From Gambelia wislizenii (lineage: Eukaryota > Chordata > Lepidosauria > Squamata > Crotaphytidae): a stretch of DNA of 64,000 bases. The translations under genes and the position numbers were made by a program. The DNA is taken from the NCBI GenBank assembly GCA_030847615.1, contig JAUMIR010000001.1:162289001-162353000 (forward strand), read 5' to 3'. The number at the start of each line of letters is the position of its first letter. The stretch's first letter is position 1. Shown here piece by piece: positions 41,460-52,544 of the stretch. The notes beneath the pieces are model-generated. The model was not told where the DNA came from and ran no database searches. It saw nothing but the letters and a program-made list of their open reading frames with translations.

Positions 41460-43415
41460 TTCTCTTGGCTAGCAACTCATTTCAAATCTCCCTCCCTGAC
41501 TTTTTTTTTTGTGCTGCTTTTATTATTGTTTTGTTTGCATTAAAGAAAGTTAAGAATTAGGAATCCATAAGGGAGGTGTTTCATTTGTATTTTGCTGGGA
41601 AGAAAGGCATGGGGTGTGCAAACTAATTTGACATTGTCTACTAAGAAGTCCATCACCATGCAAATCTCCACTCATTTTGAAGTTCTCAGAAACTCATTGC
41701 CAGCAAAAACAAGGAGGATCACACCCATGGAAGCCTCCAGGAAGCATGAGGGTCCCTTAAAGCAAGGTGGACAGCCATGGGTATCGGAACTAAGTATGGA
41801 AAGTGGGAGTGAACATCCAGTCATTTCTGTTTACAGCAGAATACATTGGTTGTGTTGTGGCAAATAATTCACCTTGCATGCATAACATGATGTGTGCATG
41901 CATATATCACAACACATGCCATCCTACATATATCCCTTCTAGTTGGGACTTTAATTAATTGGTCTTAAAGATTTATTTTCTCTGTTTCCTGTGACTTGTT
42001 TTTATTTGTTAGTTATTGGGTATGAAGTTTTAATTTCAACCAATTCACCTGACAGACTTTTCTCCCTTCAAAGAAACTGGCTTGCCACCTGCTTTGCTCA
42101 TAAAACAACAGAATATTTTTGAGTCATCACTCCAGCTCAGTTTGCTCATAAAACAACAGAATATTTTTGAGTCATCACTCCAGCTCAGCTGACCCATTTC
42201 ATAGGTTTCTCTGCCACAACACAGTGAAGCATGAATGGTAAAACAACTCAGATATACAGATTATAGAATTGTTCCAGGAGAAATATTATTTCATTTACAT
42301 CAGTTTGAGCCATTTCCATTTGTCTTACATTTCCTGTTTTCACTATCAAAACTCGGATGTGTTAAACATGTGTCAGTTCATTGTCTACCTTTTAAATATC
42401 CATAATATCTGCACAGCTGTTAAATTTGATATGTACAAATGATTAATTATGAAAATGTAACTTATTATCTGTTTATTTCCTAAAGCACAGTAGCATTGTG
42501 TGACCATTATGCTTCTATAAATATTGACATATTCAATGGATTAAAGTAAGCAAGCTAAAAATTTATTGTAATTTAGCAATTTGCCACTACAGATACTTAA
42601 AAATGATTTCTTTAAAAATGATTTAAAATGACGTAATGATCAAAAAGCCCGAGATTTTGTTTCATACCATCTGTGTTCAATGTCAGCTGAAAGAGGAATC
42701 CAGGAACTTCAGTTTTTAGTTCAATGTGTGTGTGTGTTTTTAAATGTACATAATACAGCATATCAGTAAGAATGCAAAAAAAAAGTAGTAGAGATAAAAA
42801 GCGATAATGATTCTAATTAATGTTATACTGTCTACACTAGTCTACACTAAAAGCATAATGAGCATAATGAGGGAATATATGTTATGTTAAAAAATACAGG
42901 GTCTTTATTTCCATAAGTACAGTTTTTTATTTCTTCCTTTTTCCTCCTCCTCCTCTCCTTCCTTTTCCAAAATAAGTTAATCAAATGATTCAGTGAATCA
43001 ATGTGACCTTCTCTAACTGAGGATTTCCAGAGCTTGGAAGCTTCATTTTATGACTGCATATAACATGCTGATGCCATCCCTAGCCAAGCAGTAGCTCCAT
43101 GACCTTTGTGCCCCGGAGCATCACCTAGCACTGTTCAAGTATGGATGGTTTCAGCATATGATATTTATTCTTCTTATAAAGAACTTTCCAAGTTCCACCC
43201 TGCACTCTTTTCTTTTGAAACTTTGACAGATGACAGACCTGTAAAATATTGTTGTTGTTGTTGTTTTAATCACCTTGTTGTGCGGCCTTTCAGTGCATAT
43301 ATATATTGGGGTCTATGTTTCTTTACAAAGAATACAAAGGAGTTAGATTTCACTAGCATACGTATATATTTGTCCTACTATATAATTAGAATCACATAGA
43401 AATTATATATATATA
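41460..43415. other. No gene; one 48-bp tandem duplication
   Basis: AT-rich, few recognisable repeats. The open frame at 41592-41867 has no motif. See 42093-42188 for the duplication and (AT)n at 43407-43420. Confidence 0.45.
42093..42188. repeat. 2 x 48-bp tandem duplication
   Basis: The unit TTTGCTCATAAAACAACAG...ACTCCAGCTCAG occurs twice back to back without visible mismatch, so it is recent. Confidence 0.9.
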
Positions 43416-43420
43416 TATAT

Positions 43421-44272
43421 GTTAGCATACCCTACTACCTCACCCCATGAGGTTTCATAAGTACACATACTGGACACCTTTTGGGGTTACAGTGACTAGG
43501 GACATTTGGGGTCAAGCTGACCAGGGGACAGTCAAGGTCATGATGATCTGAAACATCTCCAGAATCATGAAGGTGGGAAAACCCAGACAGGATTATGCCC
43601 CAAACCCAGTTGTTAATGGGTCTATGCTAATCCTTTCCAACATGCAATCAGTGACCATCCCTCAACCCATACCCTATGGAAATATCTGCACGTTTTCCTT
43701 CTTCTCCTATCGCATTTTAGTATTTTATATTATTGGAACAGTGAAATTTGTTTTATTCTGCAACACTTTGTAAAGCATCATGCACATCAATGGCACTATA
43801 TACATGAATGATAACAATAAGAGCAACGACAACAATGCTGCACCACTCCAGGGGATCCTAGCTCTGACACTAAACATGTGTGCCACAGTCCAGACCCACC
43901 ATTCTGTGTGTGTCACAGCTGTGCATTGCAGACTGGCCTTACCACCCTCTGTGCCAACCTCAGACACTGTCTGAATCTCTCCGCTGCATGAACTTCTTTC
44001 TCCAAGACTGGTAACTATTACCCCTCCACCTCAGACTTCTCTCTATTCAACACGTTCTTCCTTTCTCTTCAACAGCCTTATGGTTCTTAACCATGTATAT
44101 TCTTGTATGATAGTGTATACTCTATCTAAAATAAAATACTCTAAAATAAAATACTTTTTTTAACGTTAACTGGAATACTCTCTACAGTTAGTACTGGTAT
44201 ACATAGGTGAAAAGATCCCTGAAGTTATCCTCCTATCGCAGGCCTCCTTTTATAATTCCCTGAAATTTCAAC
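43421..44272 (+). mobile_element. LTR-like unit, copy 2
   Basis: Starts TGTTAGCATACCCTAC and shares GGATTATGCCCCAAACCC, TATGCTAATCCTTTCC, AGACTGGTAACTATTACCC, AATAAAATACT and TACTGGTATACATAGGTG with 35155-36004 in the same order and orientation. It ends near CCTGAAATTTCAACA. The AAATAAAATACTCT block is duplicated. Too diverged from copy 1 to be the partner LTR of one insertion. Confidence 0.5.
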
Positions 44273-44695
44273 ACACACACACAAACCCCAAACTATAAGA
44301 TGTTGGAACATGCTGACCCTGGGCCTTTGGCTGAGCTACTGAGTTGTCACAGAATGTGTCCACAAACATGTTCATGGTCAACAAGATTAGCATTGTTTAA
44401 GGGAGCAAGTGAGACCATGGTTTCTGAGTTTGCTCCTCTCTCATACTCTGGTCACTTGGTTCCAACAGCTTTCATATAGTGGAGGGAAGAAGAGGTACAA
44501 TAGAGAGTCTGCTGTAGTCCTCCATGATTTAGAGCTCTGATTGTGCTAGATTCTAAATGCAATGGTAACCTAAATGACCAGAATGGACTCCCTGCTACAA
44601 CATGAAGCAACAAGAGGCCCAAGAAAGCCAATCAATGGGAGTGTCCCAGAGGGAGTGGGACAAGCCAACATGGTCTCATTCACCACCTCCATGTA

Positions 44696-44922
44696 CAGTT
44701 GCCCCTCCACATTCGCGAACTCAGCATTCGCGGTTTGGGATATTCACAGGTTTTGGATATTCACAGGCCTGGGGGGAGGGACAGGCCTAGGAAGGGTCTG
44801 GGGAGTCCAGAAGCCCCATGGTCACTTTGATGGGGGAGGGGGAGGGCAATCATTATTAGCAGATTTTTCACATTCGTGGGGGTCTGGGGAACCTAACCCC
44901 CGCAAATGTGAAAGGACGACTG
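44696..44922 (+). mobile_element. Tigger-like MITE, CAGTTGCCCC subtype
   Basis: Starts CAGTTGCCCCTCCACATTCG and ends GTGAAAGGACGACTG with TA on both sides. Interior GAACTCAGCATTCGCGG and CGCAAATGTG show the inverted ends continue inward. Distinct in its core from the other Tigger-like units. Confidence 0.85.
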
Positions 44923-45332
44923 TAATTCTAATTGCACAGCAGAGCAGGGGAAGAGAAGCTCAGAACAGGGCTTCTGACTCTTTGGAGATCAGGATGTTTG
45001 CAAACAGTCTAGTTTTCATGAGAGGAAGTAATAGATATGTCTGATTTACAGATCTACACACATTCTTCACACTAACTTATCTCATTAGAGGAAAATACAT
45101 AATATGGTGAAATAATCATTTTTTTAAAAAAAGAAAAAAGATGTACCCAGGGTTTTACATCATTAAATAGATTTCAGAAAATATTGTTGTCACAATACTG
45201 TCTGCATTATAAAATCAATAGTGTACTCACACAAAGAATATTTATTTCTGTGGGAATCATAGAATCATAGGGAGTCTGATTTGAAAAAAAAAAAACACAA
45301 TAGCAACCACCACTACCACCACAAAGTAATCC

Positions 45333-46671
45333 GGGTGCCCGTTTACATGACAAAAAAACAAAACGAAAAAACCCGAGAAGAATTCATGTTGGACCCTATT
45401 TGTTTACACATATTACAGGCTATTCAGAAGGAGGGGTAGCAAAAAAACCAGTTAACCCATGACTTTCCATCCCTCTATTTTTCCAGGAACTTTTTGGAAA
45501 GTCTGGACAACCCATGCTATTGGTTGTCTGAACAATCAGCAACCATCCCGGGACATGGGCTGAATATTGATTGGTTGGACTTTGGAGGGGGTGGGCTTGC
45601 AAGGGAAGCCTTGCAATTCTTGATGCCAGGCTGGCAGAAGCTGCAGCCAGCTGAGCCTCCTCAGCCTCGTTTAAAGCATTGCTTTCTATTGGAAGAAAAA
45701 GAAGTGGGGATGAAGAGTGGGGTGGGACAGAAAGCACTTAAAACATTGCTTTCTATTGGAAGGAAAGGGAGTGGGGGGAGGAGTGGGGGACAGACAGAAC
45801 TTAAAACATTGCTTTCTATTGGAAGGAAAAGAAGTGGGGGGAAGAGTGGGGTGGGACTGAAAACATTTAAAGTATTGCTTTCTGTTGGAAGGAAAAGAAG
45901 TGAGGGGAGAAGTGGGGGGGACAGAAAGAACTTGAAGCATTGATTTCTAATGGAAGGAAAAGAAGTTGGGGAGAAGTGGGAGGAACAGAAATAATTTAAA
46001 GCATTGCTTTCTATTAGAAGGAAAAGAAGTGGAGGGAAGAGTGGGGAGACAGACAGAACTTAAAGCATTGCTTTCTATTGGAAGGAAAAGAAATGGGAGG
46101 GAGAGTGGGGTGGGACAGAAAGCACTTAAAGCATTGCTTTCTATTGGAAGGAAAAGAAGTGGGGGAGATGGTGGGGGGCAGACATAACTCAAAGCATTGA
46201 TTTCTATTGGAAAGAAAAGAAGTGGGGAGAGAAGTGGGGGGACAGAAGGAACTTAAAGCATTGCTTTCTTTTTGAAGGAAAAGAAGTGGGGGGGGGGGAG
46301 AAGGCCTTGGGGGTCGCTCCAGACTGGCCATCCTGTCTGGCCAGGCTTGGCCATCAACTGGCTCTCAGCTGGCTGCAGCTTCTGCCAGCCGGGCTTTGGA
46401 GGCAGCAGAGAACCCTACAGCGGGCAATATAAGAATGGTGGATCCTGAATTGCCAGGTTTCCCTTGCAAGCCCCTCCCTCCAAGCTCTGACCAATCATAA
46501 TTCAGCTCTGCTGGGAACCCATTCCTGGGATAGTGGTAGGTGTAAACAACAATCATAAAAACCCAAGACTTTTGCTACCCAGGACAAATCGTGGGAACAA
46601 TATGAGACAGATTCGAGATGAGGATATCTCGATTCTCCCTGGGGATAAAAACTGTCATGTAACTGAGCCCC
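45333..46671. mobile_element. 1.34-kb long-TIR element enclosing a minisatellite
   Basis: The ends GGGTGCCCGTTTACATGACA and (reverse complement of the right) GGGGCTCAGTTACATGACA match. Deeper in, GACTTTGGAGGGGGTGGGCT and GCTTGCAAGGGAA on the left mirror TTCCCTTGCAAGCCCCTCCC and CCAAGCTCTGACCAATC on the right, so the arms extend several hundred bases with interruptions. No target duplication is clear. Non-coding. Confidence 0.7.
45671..46300. repeat. Minisatellite, about 10 x 63-66 bp
   Basis: Each unit starts TTAAAGCATTGCTTTCTATT, then GGAAGGAAAAGAAGTGGGG, and ends near GGGACAGAAAGAAC. Ten units with point changes and small indels fill the centre of the surrounding TIR element. The repeat explains the long open frames on both strands (repeated LLSIGRKRSGG and its antisense FPSNRKQCFK), which are not genes. 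Confidence 0.95.
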
Positions 46672-46997
46672 AGGATGATAGAAATCAAGAGGGAAATTTG
46701 TTCTGAAACATTTTTAGTTTTTAGTCGATGTGCTGTACTGATTTTGGCAAACAAAAATATAATACTGATATTAAAGTCTACAAATTATTGTCAGTATTAT
46801 AATATCAATTGCTTTATACTTTTCTTGTATTTTAGATTTCTGACTATAATGCATACTTTTAAAAAATACTGAAGTTTTTAAAGTCTGAGATATTTAGTTA
46901 AGTTCCTTATGTGTTTGCTTTTATGGCTTTAAGCCTAGCAATGCAAGCCAAAAATGTAGAATGCTTTGTAAAGGAACATAAGCCTTGCAGCACTTTT

Positions 46998-47215
46998 TGT
47001 ATTAGAATCATAGAATCATACAGTTGGAAGAGACCACAAGGGCCATCCAGTCCAACCTCCTGCCATGCAGGAATAAACAATCAGAGCATTCCCAACAGAT
47101 AGCCATTCAGCCTCTGTTTAAAACCCTCCAAAGAAGGAGACTCCACCACACTCTCAGGCAGTGCATTCCACTGCCAAAATAGTTCTTACTGTCAGGAAGT
47201 TCTTCCTAAGCAATT
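46998..47215 (-). mobile_element. CR1 LINE 3' end, reverse
   Basis: The plus strand starts TAGAATCATAGAATCATACA, then TTGGAAGAGACCACAAGGGC and CTCCAAAGAAGGAGACTCCA. It is cut at about 47215, where the Penelope element begins, so the 5' side may be disrupted by that insertion. Confidence 0.9.
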
Positions 47216-48085
47216 CTTCTTCTCCATGGTTCCAAATGGTGAAACAGAGAAGAAGATTTGGTCTCATTCCTGAACCACCTGAACAGCATCCACCCAAATA
47301 TCCAATTCACGATGGAAAAAGAGAAGGAAGGAACACTGCCATTCCTGGATGTCCTAGTCATCCGCAAGCCAAACCAACGGTTAGGCCACAGGGTATACAG
47401 AAAACCCACACACATTGACAGGTACCTACACAAGAACTCTGATCATCACCCAGGACAAAAAAGAAGCACAATATGCAAAAAGGATTTGTGAATCCCACTA
47501 CCTGGAGGACAAACTGAGACACCTAAACTGGGCTGTACAGGCTAATGGTTACTCCAGATCAGACATCACAAGAGCAGCAAGACCCAGAAAAAAATACAGG
47601 AATGAAGAAGAAGAAGCAGCCACCCAAAGGGAAGGTATTTTTACCATACACCAAAGGAGTCACAGACAGAATAGGGAGACTGATGAGGAAACACAACCTC
47701 CAAACAATCTGTAGACCAACCAAAAAAATCCAAAAAGTGCTATGCTCCGCGAAGGACAAAAGAGACCCTCTCACAGCTGCAGGAGTTTACTGCATACCAT
47801 GCAGCTCTGGACAAGTTTACATAGGGGCCACTAAACGCAGTGTACAAACACGAATCAAGGAACATGAGAGACACTGCAGACTGGGCCAGCCAGAAAAATC
47901 AGCAGTAGCAGAACATGTGATTAAACCAACCTGGACACAAAATGCTATTTGAAAACACAGAAATTCTAGACCAGGCCAACAACTATCATATCAGAATGCA
48001 CAGAGAAGTTATTGAAATCCACAAACACCTGGACAACTTCAACAGGAAAGAAGAAAACTTAAAAGTAAACAAAATCTAGCTCCCA
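47216..48085 (+). pseudogene. Penelope-like element, C-terminal RT and GIY-YIG endonuclease
   Basis: Pieces in different frames read FLNHLNSIHPNIQFTMEKEK, then GTLPFLDVLVIRKPNQRLG and HRVYRKPTHIDRYLHKNS (thumb end of the RT), then PRKKYRNEEEEAATQ. The GIY-YIG endonuclease follows at 47782-47890: GVYCIPCSSGQVYIGATKRS, VQTRIKEHERHC. Frame changes near 47440, 47600 and 47930 and the missing RT core make it inactive. Penelope elements are a separate retroelement class whose RT relates to telomerase. The 3' end lies around 48080-48300. Confidence 0.9.
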
Positions 48086-48465
48086 GTTTTGAAACACAAT
48101 AGAATTAAAACACAACACTTACAAAAGAATTCCACCCAGGGACATGGGGATTCCCAGCAGATAATGGCCCATCAACCAACCATTAGCCAAACACTAACGA
48201 GCCTTGCATTTCTATACCCAGAAACTAACCATTCAATTACACAAATTTACATATACTCCCCAACAGAGAGTCCTTAGTATCCAATAATAGTTTTCCCCCC
48301 AAGCTTTTAGAATTTTGTTCAGCAAATACTGAGAGGGTGCAAATCTAGGACATGATTCCCAAGTGTCCTGTAGCAACCATATTATGCATGGCTATTTTGC
48401 CCAACACGTCAATGATGTGGAGGGGATAAGGACATTCATAATATTGTATTCCCTTACTGCAGGGC

Positions 48466-49832
48466 AAAATAATTATCGTCTGGTTAGTCCGACATCAATA
48501 CCAGGGAAGGTTCTAGAGCAGATCATTAAACAGAGAGTCTGTGAACATTTAGAAGGCAATGCATTAATCACAAAAAGTCAACATGGGTTTCAGAGAAACA
48601 AGTCATGCCAGACTAATCTGATCTCTTTTTTTTGATAAAATTACCAGCTTGGTAGATGAAGGGAACGCTGTGGTTATCGCATACCTTGATTTCAGTAAGG
48701 CCTTTGACAAGCTTCCCCATGACATTCTTGCAAACAAGCTTGTAAAATGTGGGCTAGACAAGTTAACTGTTCAATGGATTTGTAACTGGTTGACCGGCCG
48801 AACCCAAAGGGTGCTCAGCAATGGCTCCTCTTCATCTTGGAAAGATGTGACCAGTGGGGTGCCACAGGGTTCTGTCCTGGGCCCAATTCTATTCCACATC
48901 TTTATCAATGACTTGGATGAGGGAATTAGGGGCATACTTATCAAATTTGCAGATGACACCAAATTAGGAGGAGTAGCTAATACCCTGGAGGACAGGACCG
49001 AAATTCAAAATGACCTGGATAAACTGGAGAGCTGGGCTAAAGCTAACAAAATGAAATTCAATACGGAGAAATGTAAGGTACTGCACTTAGGGCGAAAAAA
49101 TGAAATGAATAGATATACGATGGGGGAGACCTGGCTGAATGAGACTACGTGCGAAAGGGATCTAGGAGTCCTAGTAGACCACAAGTTGAACATGAGTCAA
49201 CAGTGTGATGCGGCAGCTAAAAAGGCCAATGTGATTTCGGGCTGCATCAATAGAAGTATAGTGTCCAGATCAAGGGAAGTAATAGTGCCGCTCTATTCTG
49301 CCTTGGTCAGACCTCACCTAGAATACTGTGTCCAGTTCTGGGCACCACAATTCAAAAAGGATTTTGACAAATTGGAGCGTGTCCAGAGAAGGGTAACTAA
49401 AATGGTGAAAGGTCTGGAAACGATGCCTTATGAGGAGAGACTTAGGGAGCTGGGTATGTTTAGCCTGGAAAAAAGACGGTTAAGAGGCGATATGATAGCC
49501 CTGTTTAAGTATTTGAAGGGGTGTCACGTTGAGGGTGGAGCAAGCTTGTTTTCTGCTGCTCCAGAGAATGGAACACGGAGCAATGGATGCAAGCTCCAAG
49601 AACAGAGATTCCACCTCAACATTAGGAGGAACTTTTTGACAGTAAGAGCTGTTTGGCAGTGGAACACACTCCCTCGGAGCGTGGTGGGGTCTCCTTCCTT
49701 GGAGGTCTTTAAACAGAGGCTGGATGGCCATCTGTCGGGGATGCTTTGATCGTGATTTCCTGCGTGGCAGGGGGTTGGACTGGATGGCCCTCGTGGTCTC
49801 TTCCAACTCTGCAATTCTATGATTCTATGATA
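48466..49832 (+). pseudogene. CR1 ORF2 reverse transcriptase, second long copy
   Basis: 5'-truncated at NNYRLVSPTSIPGKVLEQ. The first frame ends at SCQTNLISFF with the same eight-T run plus TGATAA (48626-48633) as the 30248 copy. The second frame runs from 48649 to 49749 with intact motif A (AYLDFSKAFDKL), motif B (SGVPQGSVLGPILFHIF) and FADD. The C-terminus is complete, followed by GGGGTTGGACTGGATGGCCC and ATTCTATG units. It is very similar to 30248-32366. Unlike that copy it keeps the SKAFD motif. Confidence 0.95.
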
Positions 49833-50520
49833 CTATGGGAAAAGGGGCAAGACAAGCTAGAGAAGAGATTCTTCAGTATACCACATGGCTTTGCTACTTA
49901 AATGTCTGATTCTACTTTGGAGGACCATTTTAGCTTTGGGAGCTGCTGCTTGTTTAGCTGAACTAGTTTAACAGTCCTGCTACCTCCATCACGTCCATGA
50001 ATGATGGAGGAGATCATAAAATTGTGCTGCTACTGTCATGAAAAACAGTATACGCTGCATGTTTGTATAATGTCTAACTATATGACTTGCAAAAAAAGTA
50101 AAATTTACCTTGCTACCCTAGTTGTAATTTTATAATTTACTTGATGTTGTAAGCATGAAACATCAGTTTTAGCAAACAGTTTTGATTGATATTGAGTCAT
50201 ATACACTTTCTACAAAATGTAAGCACCACATATTTCCTGCTGAATTACTCTCAGGAAGATCAATATGCAATAAAGTTAATTAGCTCTTTGTACAATATAA
50301 GTTTTTAATATGCTGACTTATTAATATTTAATCTTGTTGTTTTGGTTTTTGGTTTTTATTTGTTTCTTGGTTTTGCTTGTACAGAATTTTACCAGCATAA
50401 CATTTGGAAATGAGTGCAAATAATATATTCATAATATTCCTTCCGCTAAAACAACTACTTGGAAGGTCTCTTTTCCATACATATGATGTGGTTGCCATTT
50501 TCTGCATGTAAAAAGTATCC
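49833..50520. other. No feature recognised
   Basis: AT-rich sequence with no gene or repeat I can support. Confidence 0.4.
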
Positions 50521-50524
50521 ACTC

Positions 50525-50732
50525 CTACAGTAGAGTGCTGAGATTGAAAGCATCACACTACAACTGTGGGGATCTAAGTTTAAAATCCCCAGTGAAACTC
50601 ATTGGATGATCATGGCATAGTCAATATTTCTCAGCCTAAACTACGTCACAGGGTTGCTACGAGACTAAAAGCAGGAACCGGATTTGAGGCCTTGAGGGAA
50701 AAGTAAGAAATAAATACAATAAACAAATAAAC
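50525..50732 (+). mobile_element. tRNA-derived SINE, diverged
   Basis: Contains AAGTTTAAAATCCCCAGTGA, TATTTCTCAGCCTAAACTAC and GTCACAGGGTTGCTACGAG, a common vertebrate tRNA-SINE body, and ends AAATAAATACAATAAA. Confidence 0.6.
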
Positions 50733-51047
50733 ATTTTATGCTGCTTATTGAACCTTACTTACATCTACAGGTATGACTGCACTGAAGTGAAAATGGCTGT
50801 ATGTATTCTGGGCACAGAAAACATGAAGTGCAAAGATATGCTGAAAAGCATACCTTCAAGTGTACTTAAGGGGATGCATGTAGCCCTGTTGTTAATGTTA
50901 TCCTCTGAGTATTGATTCACATAATTCTGCCATGAGACTAGGTAAGATTTTGTTGGGCATAAGTGGTTGCCGGAGGAAGGACAGCAATCTCCCTTCTCCA
51001 GCTGAGTCCCACTCCAGGAGAAAGGTGGCATATAAATTACTTACTTA

Positions 51048-51730
51048 CCGTATATTCCGGCGTATAAGACGACTGGGCGCATAAGACGACCCCCCCCCCA
51101 ATTTTTAAGTTAAAATCTAGAGTTTGCCCCCCCTCCCCGTCCAGCCAGCCACCTGGCTGGAAAGCCTGTCCTCCACCAGCCAGCCAGCTCAGTGGCTATA
51201 GATGATGGAATAGTCTGTGAAATTAAAGGACTGAGAACAGCTAAAAAAGCATGGGATACTTTGAAAAATCTCTGTGGTGTTCAATCTTTGGAAAGTAAGG
51301 TTGCATTAATACTGTAAGTTGGTTAATATGAAGCTATCAAATCCCAAATTTTTGAATGAGCACATTAATGAATGAGCACATTAATGATTTTAGAGCCACA
51401 TTGGCAGACAAGAGAATTTCACCATAGACAAAACTTGATGCAGAATGATAAGTCTGAATCCAGAAATTCTAATTTTAGGCTAACTTGTCCTGAAAAGAAA
51501 CATTATTTTGACTCTCCTGAGCTAAATGGAGGGCCATTTAACTCTTCAAAGGCAAAGCAGTTATTCTCACAGCAGGAGGAAGGATCTGCTGGGAAAACTG
51601 CCCAGGCCATTTTACACTTCAATCATTCTCACAGCAGGGGAGTATGATTACTGGGGTATAAGACCACCCCCCCCACTTTTGAAGAGATTTTCAAGTGTTA
51701 AAAAGTAGTCTTGTATGCAGCAATATACGG
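51048..51730 (+). mobile_element. TA-flanked TIR element with gag-like cargo, copy 2
   Basis: Left end CCGTATATTCCGGCG, then TATAAGACGACTGGGCGCAT; right end AAGTAGTCTTGTATGCAGC, then AATATACGG. TA flanks both sides; TACTTA is also shared left and right, but copy 1 supports only TA. The cargo (51190-51640, plus strand) reads GIVCEIKGLRTAKKAWDTLK, NLCGVQSLESKVALIL, then stops, then PHWQTREFHHRQNLMQND and CPEKKHYFDSPELNGGPFNS. The AKKAWDTLKNL..SLESK pattern resembles Ty1/copia-type Gag (UBN2-like). It lies inverted to copy 1. Confidence 0.85.
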
Positions 51731-51887
51731 TACTTAATTGCATTACACTTTTGAACTTTTAGATAGTATTCTGTTTAATGTAATAGCTCTGGCCATTCAT
51801 CCTAATTTTAATCCTAAATTTAATCCTAAAGTCAGTTACAACTGGATTAACAATTACGTGATCCAGGATTAATAGGAGACAGGTTTA

Positions 51888-52510
51888 GGAGATTATCAGA
51901 TGACCAAAATAAACAATTACAGGGACGCCAGGAGATCGCGAAAGGGCTTCACTTTCAGATGATGTTGTCCCTGTGTCATTATGCTCCCGTGCTGCTCCCG
52001 TTCCGCCAGCGGTTCTTCTTGTTCATGGGCTAAACCATGAATGGACCTGTTCTGTTTCTGTAATGGAATGATGTTCATGTGAAAAAGTGCCCCGTTATGC
52101 TGGCGTGATGCCAGCATCACTGGGAGGTCCCTGCTGAACACTTCTGGTTGAGATCAGGACATCGAGGTAAGTGACACACTTTTTTTCCTACCCTCCCCAG
52201 GTTACTTGGGTTTTTTAAATGTATTTTTGTGCTTGGTGTCATTTTTTGCCTTTTCATTTTATTTTAATTTTTTAATTTCCTGCATGATTGTCTTCTTGCT
52301 AGAACAGCCAGGATTTCCTTTCCAGGAAGTGAATTCAGCTCTCACAGAGCTGCATTCACTCCTGGGCTGCCAGATGGGAAGAGACACATTTTCTGCAGTG
52401 TGAAAAAGGTAGGTCTGAATTTTTTTTTTTAATGTTACAAGGACAGGAGTGGGGCAGGAGAGGAGATAGCAAGATGGGGACACTATATTTGTCCCCATCA
52501 GATAATCTTC
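51888..52510. mobile_element. GGAGATTATCAGATG-type MITE, TTA target duplication
   Basis: Left end GGAGATTATCAGATGACC and right end CATCAGATAATCTTC mirror each other; TTA lies on both sides (51885-51887, 52511-52513). 623 bp. TTA duplication is typical of PIF/Harbinger. The interior has no transposase. Its GGAGATT end recalls the palindrome at 38076. Confidence 0.75.
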
Positions 52511-52544
52511 TTAGTTTAGTCTTAACAAGTCATCAGAGGAGCTT

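Noticed and set aside
41592..41867. A small gene (91 residues)
   Set aside because: No splice context, promoter, conserved motif or homology that I can recognise.
35155..44272. One 9-kb provirus bounded by the two LTR-like units
   Set aside because: The units are too diverged to be a pair, and the DNA between them is CR1, MITEs and GC-rich sequence without gag-pol.
45671..46300. A CRISPR-like array or a repetitive-protein gene
   Set aside because: The ten 63-66-bp units are contiguous with no spacers, and open frames on both strands are repeat artefacts. It is a minisatellite in eukaryotic DNA.
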